Shown here in pieces: positions 24,936-31,338 of a stretch of 43,403 bases of DNA (position 1 is the stretch's first letter; every line of letters starts with the position of its first letter). The position numbers and the translations under genes were made by a program. The stretch covers positions 1 through 43,403 of IMG/VR virus record IMGVR_UViG_3300046557_000856, one strand, 5' to 3'. The stretch is from a virus. The notes below the pieces were generated by a model. That model saw only the letters and a list, made by a program, of their open reading frames with translations. It was not told where the DNA came from and searched no databases.

Positions 24936-25082
24936 ATGGCAACTAAGAAAAGCGGCGGCGGAAACAAGGGGCCGACAGACTTTCGCAACTCGAAAGACGG
25001 CAAGTTCGTCACTGAGGGCTATGCAAAAAAGCACCCTGCCACGACGGAGGGCGAGCACAATCGCAAACCGCCCAAAAAGTGA
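24936..25082 (+). CDS. Small basic protein (48 aa)
   Basis: A 48-residue plus-strand gene in a region where all neighbours are on the minus strand. The product has the pattern TDFRNSKDGKFVTEGYAKKHPATTEGEH, similar to a widespread class of very small proteins found in bacterial and phage genomes whose function is unknown. AGGA lies seven bases before the ATG and a strong terminator follows five bases after the stop, so it is a complete, independently transcribed unit. Confidence 0.8.
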   Translation: MATKKSGGGNKGPTDFRNSKDGKFVTEGYAKKHPATTEGEHNRKPPKK

Positions 25083-25087
25083 TGATA

Positions 25088-25114
25088 AAAGCCCCGGTCA
25101 ATTCCGGGGCTTTC
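25088..25114. terminator. Bidirectional rho-independent terminator
   Basis: AAAGCCCCGG-TCAATT-CCGGGGCTTT: a 10-bp stem with flanking A and T runs on both sides, so it can work on both strands. On the plus strand it ends the 48-aa gene; on the minus strand it ends the early operon after the zinc-finger gene (stop at 25164). Confidence 0.9.
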
Positions 25115-25163
25115 TTCACTGGTAGCTGTCACTAGGCGCGAAGATACTCATTTTTTGATGGGT

Positions 25164-25832
25164 CTAACACCCACCAATCGCATCCACGAATTGTCGATGG
25201 GCTCGGAGCAGGCTCTGGCTACACAGTTCCGAAGTCCATTCGTATACGCGCTGCCAGTCATCGTGGAATGTCTTCCACTCGATCCCGCATGCTTCAGCAC
25301 GTGCCCTGCTGCTGATCGCCTGATGCCCACTGCCAAGGCAGGACGGGCATGCACTGACCCGGCCAAGATCGGTGATCACAAGCGTTCGCCCGTGGCATGT
25401 CGGGCACAGACCTGCGCCCTGCATTTCCCGGATGACAGCCTTTCGGATCTTTTGATATCCGGGCGCAACGCACGGAATCTCGGTCTTTACGTGGACCAGC
25501 CGAGGCCACCGGTGCGAATGGGCCGAGGCATAGATACCGCGCGCGCGGTCGCCGCGCTGGGCGACAGCCAGCATGGCATTGAGCATTTCGTCCTCACGCC
25601 GCTGCCATTCCTGCCGCTGGGCGTCTGCCAGAACCTCGTGCAGATGATGCTCGGTCAGCTTGGCGCCATCCGGCCACCAGACTTGGCAAAGCATCTCGCG
25701 ACCGATGCCATCCTCGACCATACCGAGGGCGGCAGCGATGTCCTGCGGCGTTAGCTCTGGAATTCCGCCGCTACCCACGTCGAAGCGAACATTCTTCGGG
25801 TTGAGCCGAGCCATCATTTTGCCTACGTGCAT
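25164..25832 (-). CDS. Zinc-finger protein, candidate late antiterminator (Q-like)
   Basis: A 222-residue protein at the end of the early operon. A zinc-binding pair CPTCHGR...CPSCLGSG lies at about residues 143-169, as in antitermination protein Q of phages such as 82. The N-terminus FDVGSGGIPELTPQDIAAALGM is a conserved opening in related phage proteins. Position fits: after replication and nin-like genes, just upstream of the late operon on the same strand. Start at 25832 is supported by AGGGG seven bases upstream. The name Q-like is a judgement from zinc finger and position. Confidence 0.65.
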   Translation of the reverse strand: MHVGKMMARLNPKNVRFDVGSGGIPELTPQDIAAALGMVEDGIGREMLCQVWWPDGAKLTEHHLHEVLADAQRQEWQRREDEMLNAMLAVAQRGDRARGIYASAHSHRWPRLVHVKTEIPCVAPGYQKIRKAVIREMQGAGLCPTCHGRTLVITDLGRVSACPSCLGSGHQAISSRARAEACGIEWKTFHDDWQRVYEWTSELCSQSLLRAHRQFVDAIGGC

Positions 25833-25833
25833 C

Positions 25834-26019
25834 TCACTTCCCCTTGTTCGCTTCGTTTATTGCCTGGCGCAGCTTGCGCTTGCGCCTCTTAATCTCTCGC
25901 CGCATCTGACTAGCCAGCCTCTGGTCTGCGCTGGCGCGCGCCTGCACGTGGATGGCCATGTGCTGCAGCTCGTCGTCAGTCATGGCGTGGATGACGATGG
26001 ATTGGGCTGGGTCGGTCAT
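25834..26019 (-). CDS. Small hypothetical protein (61 aa)
   Basis: A 61-residue protein with a helical, Arg/Lys-rich C-terminal half (MRREIKRRKRKLRQAINEANKGK) suggestive of nucleic-acid binding. Start overlaps the RusA-like stop by four bases and it ends one base before the zinc-finger gene start. Not recognised. Confidence 0.65.
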   Translation of the reverse strand: MTDPAQSIVIHAMTDDELQHMAIHVQARASADQRLASQMRREIKRRKRKLRQAINEANKGK

Positions 26020-26348
26020 GCTGCTTCGTCCTCAATCCGAACCCGCACGGCATACCGCTTGGGTCTGGCGATCTCTTGGGCATAGCGCCACTCGACAGCA
26101 GGGTCCCGGTCATCCACGCCAAGCCGGTCCGCGATCCCATCCCGCAGGCCCTTGCAGGCATGCTGCATGTTGTCGCCGTCCAGCATCTTTGGACCGATCC
26201 GGGTGATGGTCACGATGCACGGCACGGAGTGCTTAGGGACGGCAATGGCTGCGCGCCGGTGCGCCTTTGTCCGCGCCGCCCTCTTCGCCCAATGCTCGCG
26301 GAGATTGGCGACGGAGAACAGGCGAAGTGGAAGTTCGATCTCGATCAT
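26016..26348 (-). CDS. RusA-like Holliday junction resolvase
   Basis: A 110-residue protein with the RusA-like outline: MIEIELPLRLFSVANLREHWAKRAARTKAHR at the start, MLDGDNMQHACKGLRDGIADRLGVDDRDP in the middle (Asp-rich, including the D.DN and D.R.GIADxLGVDD pattern that holds the catalytic acids), and a short C-terminal strand. RusA resolves recombination and replication junctions. I start at 26348, which overlaps the YbcO-like stop (ATGA); the longer frame to 26495 is a shadow of the neighbour. Confidence 0.82.
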   Translation of the reverse strand: MIEIELPLRLFSVANLREHWAKRAARTKAHRRAAIAVPKHSVPCIVTITRIGPKMLDGDNMQHACKGLRDGIADRLGVDDRDPAVEWRYAQEIARPKRYAVRVRIEDEAA

Positions 26349-26683
26349 GCCGCCATACCCTTCACCGTGATGATCCCCTTGGCCAGCATCCGTAGATGCG
26401 TCCGGACCAGCGCGCGCACCGCGTAGAAGTTCCGGTCGGCCTCGTAGGTATCGTTGCGCTCTGCCGGTGTCGGGCTGTCGGTCCAGCGATTGCACTCGGA
26501 ACAGCCATAGGCCGCCTGGAGGTCAGTCGGCTTGATACCGGCGCCACAGTCGCCAATCCAGCGGAAGTGGGTAAGGACGACGGTCTCCGGGTTGTAGTTG
26601 CACACGCCCGCGACATTGAGCGTGCAGTCCTCTCGCTCGGCGCTGCGCCGCGCTGGCGTCATCTTGGGGACGGAGCGCTTCAT
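26345..26683 (-). CDS. YbcO-like nuclease (DUF1364)
   Basis: A 112-residue protein of the DUF1364/YbcO family: AEREDCTLNVAGVCNYNPETVVLTHFRWIGDCGAGIKPTDLQAAYGCSECN. The Cys residues and the His in TH-F are typical of an HNH-like zinc-bound nuclease. It is commonly found in the nin region of lambdoid phages beside RusA and NinB, as here. Start overlaps the upstream gene by four bases. Confidence 0.85.
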   Translation of the reverse strand: MKRSVPKMTPARRSAEREDCTLNVAGVCNYNPETVVLTHFRWIGDCGAGIKPTDLQAAYGCSECNRWTDSPTPAERNDTYEADRNFYAVRALVRTHLRMLAKGIITVKGMAA

Positions 26684-26922
26684 GCTCCGATCCTTTTGAC
26701 CGTCTGGATGCCCTTCAGCACGTCATTCATACGGCCAAGGCACTCAGCCGCTGCGCTGGTCGGTGTCGGATGTCCAAACTCAGAGCGGATCTTGAAGTCC
26801 GCACCCGTGGCATTGACGTGCATCTCGATCGCCGCATGCCAACCATCATTCATGCGACCTACGCGGGGATGGCCATAGGCGTCCATCTCCAGGAGCATCT
26901 GTTCTAGGGTCGCGGCACCCAT
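26680..26922 (-). CDS. Small hypothetical protein (80 aa)
   Basis: An 80-residue protein with no recognised family. It contains GRMNDGWHAAIEMHVNATGADFKIRSEFGHPTP, a mixed alpha/beta outline. It is part of the nin-like run between NinB and the YbcO-like nuclease and shares the overlapping-stop arrangement with its neighbours. Confidence 0.65.
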   Translation of the reverse strand: MGAATLEQMLLEMDAYGHPRVGRMNDGWHAAIEMHVNATGADFKIRSEFGHPTPTSAAAECLGRMNDVLKGIQTVKRIGA

Positions 26923-27348
26923 TCAGGCCCTCCTTCCTTCCGACCAAACAACGCCATGCTCAGCACCGAACGCTTGTGCCAAATCGATCAGTTCGCACAT
27001 CTCGCCGATGCTCATCTGGCTGGTACGCTGCCCGAGAATGACGAAGCCGCCGTCAACGCCCTGGGCGACGCGCTGGTGCCGCTTCAGTCCGGCGCTGAGG
27101 ATGTGCTTCCAGTCCTCCGGCTCGACGAACTGCATCGCCCCGTCAACGGCCCATTGGACCTGCCGGGAAATGTCCGTCAGCACTGCCCACATCTTGTCGT
27201 TCTGCTCCAACGACCGCGTGGCCTTCTTCTCGTCGATGCGGACGCGAACGGACTTGCCCTGAGAGAGCATCTCCGTGGCGTAGCGCCAGGCATTCGCCAT
27301 CCGCTCGCGGGCGTGGTCGGAGTCGAGGAACAGAGTGCGCGGGGTCAT
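26923..27348 (-). CDS. ninB: NinB-like recombination protein
   Basis: A 141-residue NinB family protein, which in lambda (Orf) helps RecBCD-independent recombination by binding single-stranded DNA. Motifs: RIDEKKATRSLEQNDKMWAVLTDISRQV, DWKHILSAGLKRHQRVAQGVDGGFVILGQRTSQMSIGEMCELIDLAQAFGAEHGV. The family-wide 'K.TRSLEQN..MWA.L.DIS.QV.W' block is clear. Position next to YbcO-like and RusA-like genes is typical. Confidence 0.9.
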   Translation of the reverse strand: MTPRTLFLDSDHARERMANAWRYATEMLSQGKSVRVRIDEKKATRSLEQNDKMWAVLTDISRQVQWAVDGAMQFVEPEDWKHILSAGLKRHQRVAQGVDGGFVILGQRTSQMSIGEMCELIDLAQAFGAEHGVVWSEGRRA

Positions 27349-27602
27349 CCAATGATCCCCACTCGGCGCGGATGGACAAGACCGGAGATCATCCCGTAGA
27401 GCTCGGCATCTGCCTTCGCACTGGCGAGGCGTGCTGCCCGCTGATCATCCGTCATGGCTCGCCATTGCGCTGCCACCATCTCCTGCCTGACACGCTCCGC
27501 CTGCTCTTCACGCATGCGACGCTCGTGGTCGATACGGGCCCGCTCCAGCAGAGCTTGGCTGACCCGCTCATCTCGACTTCCACGCAGTTTTGCCTGACCC
27601 AT
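27345..27602 (-). CDS. Small coiled-coil hypothetical protein (85 aa)
   Basis: An 85-residue protein starting MGQAKLRGSRDERVSQALLERARID, then a Glu/Arg helical stretch. 'MGQAK.RG' is a recurrent opening of short phage proteins of unknown function. Start overlaps the zinc-ribbon gene stop (ATGA); the longer frame upstream is Arg-rich shadow. Confidence 0.7.
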   Translation of the reverse strand: MGQAKLRGSRDERVSQALLERARIDHERRMREEQAERVRQEMVAAQWRAMTDDQRAARLASAKADAELYGMISGLVHPRRVGIIG

Positions 27603-27820
27603 CACCCACCCCCCAGCTTCTTCATGCCAAACACGCAGGCGAAGATGATCGCAATGGCCATGATGATGGCGACGCGCTGGGCGAACTTCGACGGCTGGCC
27701 GCGGTACTGGTCTCCGCGCAGGCGCATATGCTCCAGCTCGCACTTCTCGCAGGTGTGGCCGTAGTACATGACCTCGTCATGCGTCAGGCGGGTTTCGCAG
27801 TGGGCGCAGCGCGGGGTCAT
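27602..27820 (-). CDS. Zinc-ribbon membrane protein (72 aa)
   Basis: A 72-residue protein with an N-terminal zinc ribbon (CAHCETRL...CEKCELEH) and one C-terminal membrane helix (about residues 50-66, VAIIMAIAIIFACVFGM). The combination suggests a membrane-attached adaptor of unknown role. It overlaps both neighbours by four or one bases. Confidence 0.65.
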   Translation of the reverse strand: MTPRCAHCETRLTHDEVMYYGHTCEKCELEHMRLRGDQYRGQPSKFAQRVAIIMAIAIIFACVFGMKKLGGG

Positions 27821-28026
27821 GCGGCATACCTCATTGGGATAGCGTGGGTCCCGCGCGCGGCGTGCCAAGCGGCAAGCCAGTTGTAGGCGGTAGCACGGGA
27901 TACGCCGAACTGGCGCATCACGTCGTGGAAGTTCGGGGCAGTCGGGCGACCATCGCACCAGTCAGCGAAGCGGATGGCCTGCTCGAAGGTGCTGCAGACG
28001 CCGGCAGTGAGTTCGTAGCGCTTCAT
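27817..28026 (-). CDS. Small helix-turn-helix protein (69 aa)
   Basis: A 69-residue protein with a helix-turn-helix pattern: FHDVMRQFGVSRATAYNWLAAWHAARG (residues about 33-58), a typical recognition helix. Possibly a regulator of early or middle transcription. Placed after the P-like replication gene. Confidence 0.7.
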   Translation of the reverse strand: MKRYELTAGVCSTFEQAIRFADWCDGRPTAPNFHDVMRQFGVSRATAYNWLAAWHAARGTHAIPMRYAA

Positions 28027-28676
28027 GCTGCCCCGCCTCCGCCAATGCGCTTTAGCGCGGATGCGACAGCGGTCTTCGAGTCCGTGATCTGAAGACCAGG
28101 TTTTGCGGATCCCGCTTCGATGACGCGAGCAGCCTTCTCAGGCGACCCGATTAGCACCGGCGCCGGCTTGTACGAATAACCATTGAGCCTGTTGTCGGAT
28201 TCGTGGCCGCCAACCAGGTACGGCTGGAACTCAGGGAGTTCGCGGCGCGCGCGATAGCCTTGGTAGCGCTTCTCGAAATCGCGCGCTTTGAACGGCAGAT
28301 CGTCATCGTTGCACGAGCACAGCGCGTACCAGCCACCCATATCACTGATCACGGCATGGATGAGTGGGTCGTCGAAGGCCACCGAACGCATCTTTCCAAC
28401 CGAGCCGATCGCCTTCTGAACCTTGCTCCAGGCGAGCATGCCCTGCGTCTGCGTCGATCCCTCGATCATCCGCATGATGTCGGCGACCTTCGGTGCGAAT
28501 TGACCGCTGTCCGGGTTCTGGGCGTGCACGGTGAAGGCGCGCGACACGTCTTCGATGTCGAAGCGCTTCAGCGAATCCCAGAAGATGCTGAGCATGAAGT
28601 CGGTGGCGTCTTTGCCGTAGTAGGCCATGACGTCAGTGAGCAGGTCAGCGAAACGGGATTTGTCGGAATCGTGCAT
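28023..28676 (-). CDS. P-like replication loader candidate (DUF6475-like)
   Basis: A 217-residue protein next to the O-like gene, in the position of lambda P. Blocks typical of the DUF6475 type are present: FMLSIFWDSLKRFDIEDVSRAFTVHAQNPDSGQFAPKVADIMRMIEG, then AWSKVQKAIGSVG...VAFDDPLIHAVISDMGGWYALC and FKARDFEKRYQGY. It probably loads the host helicase at the phage origin. I start at 28676 (MHDSDKS); the longer frame is not supported. The C-terminus has a short Gly-rich tail. Confidence 0.75.
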   Translation of the reverse strand: MHDSDKSRFADLLTDVMAYYGKDATDFMLSIFWDSLKRFDIEDVSRAFTVHAQNPDSGQFAPKVADIMRMIEGSTQTQGMLAWSKVQKAIGSVGKMRSVAFDDPLIHAVISDMGGWYALCSCNDDDLPFKARDFEKRYQGYRARRELPEFQPYLVGGHESDNRLNGYSYKPAPVLIGSPEKAARVIEAGSAKPGLQITDSKTAVASALKRIGGGGAA

Positions 28677-28690
28677 GTCGCTTGTCCTGG

Positions 28691-29467
28691 TCAAAGACGG
28701 GTTCGTGACGCGGGGGAATCGCCGTTGACCCAGGCGCTTGCCACTCGCTTGTTTCGGTCTTCGAGCTGTTGTTGCTTGTTGCCCAGTGGCGTGCGGTGAC
28801 CTGTGGCAGAGGAATCCACCTTTGGCGCGTACAGGCCCTGCCAGCCGCACACGATGGCGTTCTCGATGACTTGCTTGGGGGTGAAGCCCTTGGACCGGAG
28901 GTCGTCAAGCTGGACGATGGACAGTTCAGCGGCGCGCTGGGTCATGGGTTTGCGAATCGACTTGCGGTGATCGACCCAATCGGACCAGAGGTCAGCAGGA
29001 AGCCAACTAGGCAGCACAACCTGAATCGCATCCGCGCCCTTTTGACGGTTGCTCTTCTTGACGGTTCTTGATGGTTCTTGATGGTTAGTGTGCGGCTGCT
29101 GCACCGGTTGGTGCGGGAGATGCACCGGTTGGTGCGCCTGCTGCACCGGTTCCGATGCGTCTGCCGCACCGGTGCGGGAAACGCACTGGTGCGCCTGCTG
29201 CACCGGTTGGACATAATCGGAGGGAGTTACAACGTAGGTCGTATGGCGACCATTCGTCCGGTCAGCGGCAAGAATTCCCTGCTGCTCTAGCCATGCAATG
29301 GCATCGATCACTGCCCGCTTGCTGAAGCAGGTACGGTCGCAGATGGTCGATATCGAAGGCCAGCAGAAGCCCTGATCGTTCGCGTTGTCCGCAAGAGAGA
29401 TGAGCACCGACTTGGGAGTCGGCGGCATCTTCAGGGGCCAACACAGGGCCATGATCGTCGTGCTCAT
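28691..29467 (-). CDS. O-like replication initiator with embedded origin repeats
   Basis: A 258-residue replication protein. The N-terminal 85 residues have a winged-helix pattern (KSVLISLADNANDQGFCWPSISTICDRTCFSKRAVIDAIAWLEQQGILA) like lambda O and RepO proteins. The middle (about 86-125) is a repetitive PVQQAHQPVHLPHQPVQQPH region that is encoded by DNA iterons, as in lambda where the origin lies inside O. The C-terminal half (about 145-235, with LWSDWVDHRKSIRKPMTQRAAELS and QVIENAIVCGWQGLYAP) probably contacts the P-like loader. Strong case for the initiator. Confidence 0.85.
   Translation of the reverse strand: MSTTIMALCWPLKMPPTPKSVLISLADNANDQGFCWPSISTICDRTCFSKRAVIDAIAWLEQQGILAADRTNGRHTTYVVTPSDYVQPVQQAHQCVSRTGAADASEPVQQAHQPVHLPHQPVQQPHTNHQEPSRTVKKSNRQKGADAIQVVLPSWLPADLWSDWVDHRKSIRKPMTQRAAELSIVQLDDLRSKGFTPKQVIENAIVCGWQGLYAPKVDSSATGHRTPLGNKQQQLEDRNKRVASAWVNGDSPASRTRL
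29041..29086. repeat. Tandem 10-bp repeats beside the iterons
   Basis: On the plus strand CTTGACGGTT (29057-29066) is followed by CTTGATGGTT (29067-29076) and CTTGATGGTT again (29077-29086), with a related TTTGACGGTT at 29041-29050. The 10-base unit equals about one helical turn and the repeats are more AT-rich than their surroundings. They lie right next to the iteron cluster inside the O-like gene. Confidence 0.6.
29100..29210. repeat. Iteron cluster, probable replication origin
   Basis: About six related copies of TGCACCGGTTGGTGCG lie in the O-like gene: near 29100, 29121, 29142, 29165, 29181 and 29199. The first three are exactly 21 bases apart, two helical turns. Each copy has an internal inverted symmetry (GCACC..GGTGC). 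In lambda and its relatives such iterons inside O bind the O protein and form ori. Together with the initiator gene this strongly suggests the phage origin. Confidence 0.75.
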
Positions 29468-29468
29468 C

Positions 29469-29831
29469 TTAGGCCGCTGCCTTCATCCCCGGATCGTTCG
29501 GATACCACGGCTCCGCCATCCGTCCGGTCACTGAGCAACGCCTTTTGAGGCCCCGGAAAACGGAGCCGGCGGTTTCACACTCGGAGATGCGGCGACTAAG
29601 CATGTAGCGATCGAGGCCGGTCTCGCGGGCGAGCTCTGCCATCGTCCTGCCGGGGAATCGGCGGACGGCACTGGTCGTTTGTGACTGCTGGAAGGCACGC
29701 AAGCCGGTGGCATTGATCTCGGCCTCAGCGTCAGCCGAGGTGCTGGGATCAGTCGCACGCGAGGCTGGAGTCTCGATCAGGCGCAGGCGGCTGTCGCGAT
29801 CCCAGTGGGTTTCGAGGCGAATGGTGTTCAT
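29469..29831 (-). CDS. Winged-helix-like DNA-binding protein (120 aa)
   Basis: A 120-residue protein with a helix-turn-helix-like segment: GRTMAELARETGLDRYMLSRRISECETAGSVFRGLKRRCSVTGRMAEPW (residues about 62-108). It lies just before the O-like gene. Similar proteins in this place in other lambdoid-like phages look like replication or transcription regulators. Stop and start of neighbours overlap or lie one base apart. Confidence 0.7.
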   Translation of the reverse strand: MNTIRLETHWDRDSRLRLIETPASRATDPSTSADAEAEINATGLRAFQQSQTTSAVRRFPGRTMAELARETGLDRYMLSRRISECETAGSVFRGLKRRCSVTGRMAEPWYPNDPGMKAAA

Positions 29832-30061
29832 GTCGGGTCACCTTCCACATCGTGGGCATAGCCCGTGGCGCGCGTGAGCCAGCCAGCATCAAGCCATGCG
29901 TCTGCTGATGCTTTGCGGGGATTGGGCGAAATGCGATACGAAACGCCGGACTGCGTGTTTGGTGTGAGCTTGCGCGCCAAGATCACATGCACGGTCTTCC
30001 GACCGTCGAAGTCGGTTTCAACGTGATCGCCAGCGCCAAGGTTTAGAGGTGCCTTGCTCAT
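29828..30061 (-). CDS. Small hypothetical protein (77 aa)
   Basis: A 77-residue protein, not recognised. It contains GRKTVHVILARKLTPNTQSGVSYRISPNPRKASADAWLDAGW, a strand-rich outline. I start at 30061 (MSKAPLN), which overlaps the next gene's stop by four bases; the longer frame to 30223 is shadow. Part of the early operon. Confidence 0.65.
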   Translation of the reverse strand: MSKAPLNLGAGDHVETDFDGRKTVHVILARKLTPNTQSGVSYRISPNPRKASADAWLDAGWLTRATGYAHDVEGDPT

Positions 30062-30330
30062 CATTCGTTGGCCGAAAGGATCGGATAGCCCTTGTAGGTC
30101 ACCGTCGCGAGTGAGCGCTTGCCGGCGGACAGGTTGGTTACCTTGGCGTTGATGTCCACCCAGTCGGCATGCTTCAGGCGCACATTCGGCGGCTTCTTGT
30201 TCGCCAGCGCCAGATAGCGGCACACGTCGTCGAACTTGGCGAACAGGGCCTTTTGAGGTTTCGTCAGCTCGTAGTCCATGACCGACGAGCTATCGACCGC
30301 TGATGCGGCCACTTTGGCAACGGCATTCAT
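30061..30330 (-). CDS. Small hypothetical protein (89 aa)
   Basis: An 89-residue protein with LTKPQKALFAKFDDVCRYLALANKKPPNVRLKHADWVDINAKV and a C-terminal strand region. Unrecognised. Possibly a nucleic-acid binding helper given its basic middle; this is only a guess. Start overlaps the upstream small gene stop (TGATG). Confidence 0.65.
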   Translation of the reverse strand: MNAVAKVAASAVDSSSVMDYELTKPQKALFAKFDDVCRYLALANKKPPNVRLKHADWVDINAKVTNLSAGKRSLATVTYKGYPILSANE

Positions 30331-30494
30331 TGGGCATTCCTCTCGTCAGCCTGGAACGGGGCGATTTCTCGCTGCTTCAGACGCATCTTCAGATCAAGCA
30401 ATTCGTGGTCATCGACTCGGATCGAGCCGTCAGGCAACACGCGGCTGTCGTGCTGATGCGCGTCCTGGGTGCGGAAGTCGATGACGGTGTGCAT
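30327..30494 (-). CDS. Small hypothetical protein (55 aa)
   Basis: A 55-residue gene between two overlapping neighbours: ATG at 30494 in a TAATG overlap, stop at 30327 in a TGAATG overlap. Product opens MHTVIDFRTQDAHQHDSRVLPDG and ends with charged helices (LLDLKMRLKQREIAPF). The perfect fit into the chain of coupled starts and stops is the main support. Confidence 0.7.
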   Translation of the reverse strand: MHTVIDFRTQDAHQHDSRVLPDGSIRVDDHELLDLKMRLKQREIAPFQADERNAQ

Positions 30495-30688
30495 TACTTC
30501 GGTTCTCTCTTGAGGCCCTGAAAAGGCAGGACCTGGGCCTGCGCGCTAGGCAGCAGAAAACGACGGCGAATCACTTCTTTCGAAAGCTGGAGCGCGGCCT
30601 CTTCAACGGAGATGCCGCGCTCTACTGCTACGGCGCGAATGCGCTCGTGTTCCTTGGCGGTCAGAAAGACCGTTGAGTCATCAATCAA
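30494..30688 (-). CDS. Small DNA-binding-like protein (64 aa)
   Basis: A 64-residue protein with TAKEHERIRAVAVERGISVEEAALQLSKEVIRRRFLLPS, resembling ribbon-helix-helix or AbrB-sized regulators. Not recognised by name. Its start lies 30 bases after the RHH gene stop and its stop overlaps the 55-aa gene start. Confidence 0.65.
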   Translation of the reverse strand: MIDDSTVFLTAKEHERIRAVAVERGISVEEAALQLSKEVIRRRFLLPSAQAQVLPFQGLKREPK

Positions 30689-30718
30689 AGGGCCTCCCCG
30701 GGACCTCGAATGGGTCCT

Positions 30719-30907
30719 TCAAGCAGCGCGCTTCGTTTCGGTACTCTGTTCAAACATCGCAAGGCCCTGGAGAACAAGGTCGCGAAGCAGCACGGCGGGC
30801 TGACGTTTGTTGAGTCGAGCCAGAACGGCGACCAGCTCGCGCTCGTCGTCGTTGAGGCGAACCTTGATCACCTTGTTACGCAGGTGGGTCGGGTCTTCGT
30901 ATGACAT
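30719..30907 (-). CDS. Ribbon-helix-helix protein (Arc/CopG-like)
   Basis: A 62-residue protein with a ribbon-helix-helix pattern: NKVIKVRLNDDERELVAVLARLNKRQPAVLLRDLVLQGL, the strand RxR and two helices in the right spacing. It follows the Cro-like gene, where lambdoid phages place cII-like regulators, though the fold is different. A repressor of early or late transcription is plausible. Confidence 0.75.
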   Translation of the reverse strand: MSYEDPTHLRNKVIKVRLNDDERELVAVLARLNKRQPAVLLRDLVLQGLAMFEQSTETKRAA

Positions 30908-30981
30908 GAGTCAATCCTTTGGAGAATCACTTGGCAGTGGGTATGGGTGAAGCTGGTGTTGCGGGCACAGCGAAGCAGCGG

Positions 30982-31263
30982 TCAGGCCGCTTTCTTTCGT
31001 CTCGACGTGTGCGCTTCGGCGTTTGCCGGCGCGTCCCAGGGAAACGCCGGGAGCGTCACGCGGCGGTTCACTACCTTGCGCGTGGCGTATTCGATGTTCG
31101 CGGCCAGCTCAGGACTGGCGGTCTTGTGACCGGCGGCGAGCTGGCAGAGGTAGTACGGAGACACGTCGCAGAACACAGCTATGCGACGCAGCTCCCTGCC
31201 CTCGCGAAGAAGTTTGCCGTCGTGTGCAACGAGATAGGTTTTCAGGTCCATGGCCCATAACAT
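30982..31263 (-). CDS. Cro-like antirepressor (first gene of leftward early operon)
   Basis: A 93-residue protein with a helix-turn-helix (residues about 28-55: RIAVFCDVSPYYLCQLAAGHKTASPELAANIEYA), similar to Cro/YdaS-type regulators. It is divergent from the repressor gene across 75 bases that hold three operators. The start at 31263 has GGAGG six bases upstream; this GGAGG is part of the operator ATACCTCGGAGGTAT, so binding would also cover the translation start region. Met5 (31251) is the alternative start. Expected role: shut off repressor synthesis in the lytic cycle. Confidence 0.8.
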   Translation of the reverse strand: MLWAMDLKTYLVAHDGKLLREGRELRRIAVFCDVSPYYLCQLAAGHKTASPELAANIEYATRKVVNRRVTLPAFPWDAPANAEAHTSRRKKAA

Positions 31264-31276
31264 ACCTCCGAGGTAT
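31262..31276. promoter_or_regulatory. Operator A (Cro/repressor binding site)
   Basis: A perfect 7+1+7 palindrome, ATACCTC-C-GAGGTAT, covering the GGAGG ribosome binding site of the Cro-like gene. It resembles the other operators in its ACC/GGT core. Confidence 0.65.
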
Positions 31277-31295
31277 TGCTATATGCAAGCACCAT

Positions 31296-31310
31296 TTACC
31301 TTGGTGGACA
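31296..31310. promoter_or_regulatory. Operator B (imperfect)
   Basis: TTACC-TTGGT-GGACA: one perfect half-site and one degenerate half, between operators A and C. Weakest of the set. Confidence 0.45.
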
Positions 31311-31311
31311 T

Positions 31312-31326
31312 TTACCCTAAAGGTAA
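31312..31326. promoter_or_regulatory. Operator C
   Basis: TTACC-CTAAA-GGTAA, perfect half-sites with a 5-base spacer, one base after operator B and 12 bases upstream of the repressor ATG at 31339. Well placed to autoregulate the repressor gene. Confidence 0.7.
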
Positions 31327-31338
31327 GGCCATTGGACC

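Noticed and set aside
29100-29210. Iteron cluster as a CRISPR array
   Set aside because: Units are about 16 bases with 2-6-base gaps, no spacers of 30 bases and no cas genes; it lies in a coding frame.
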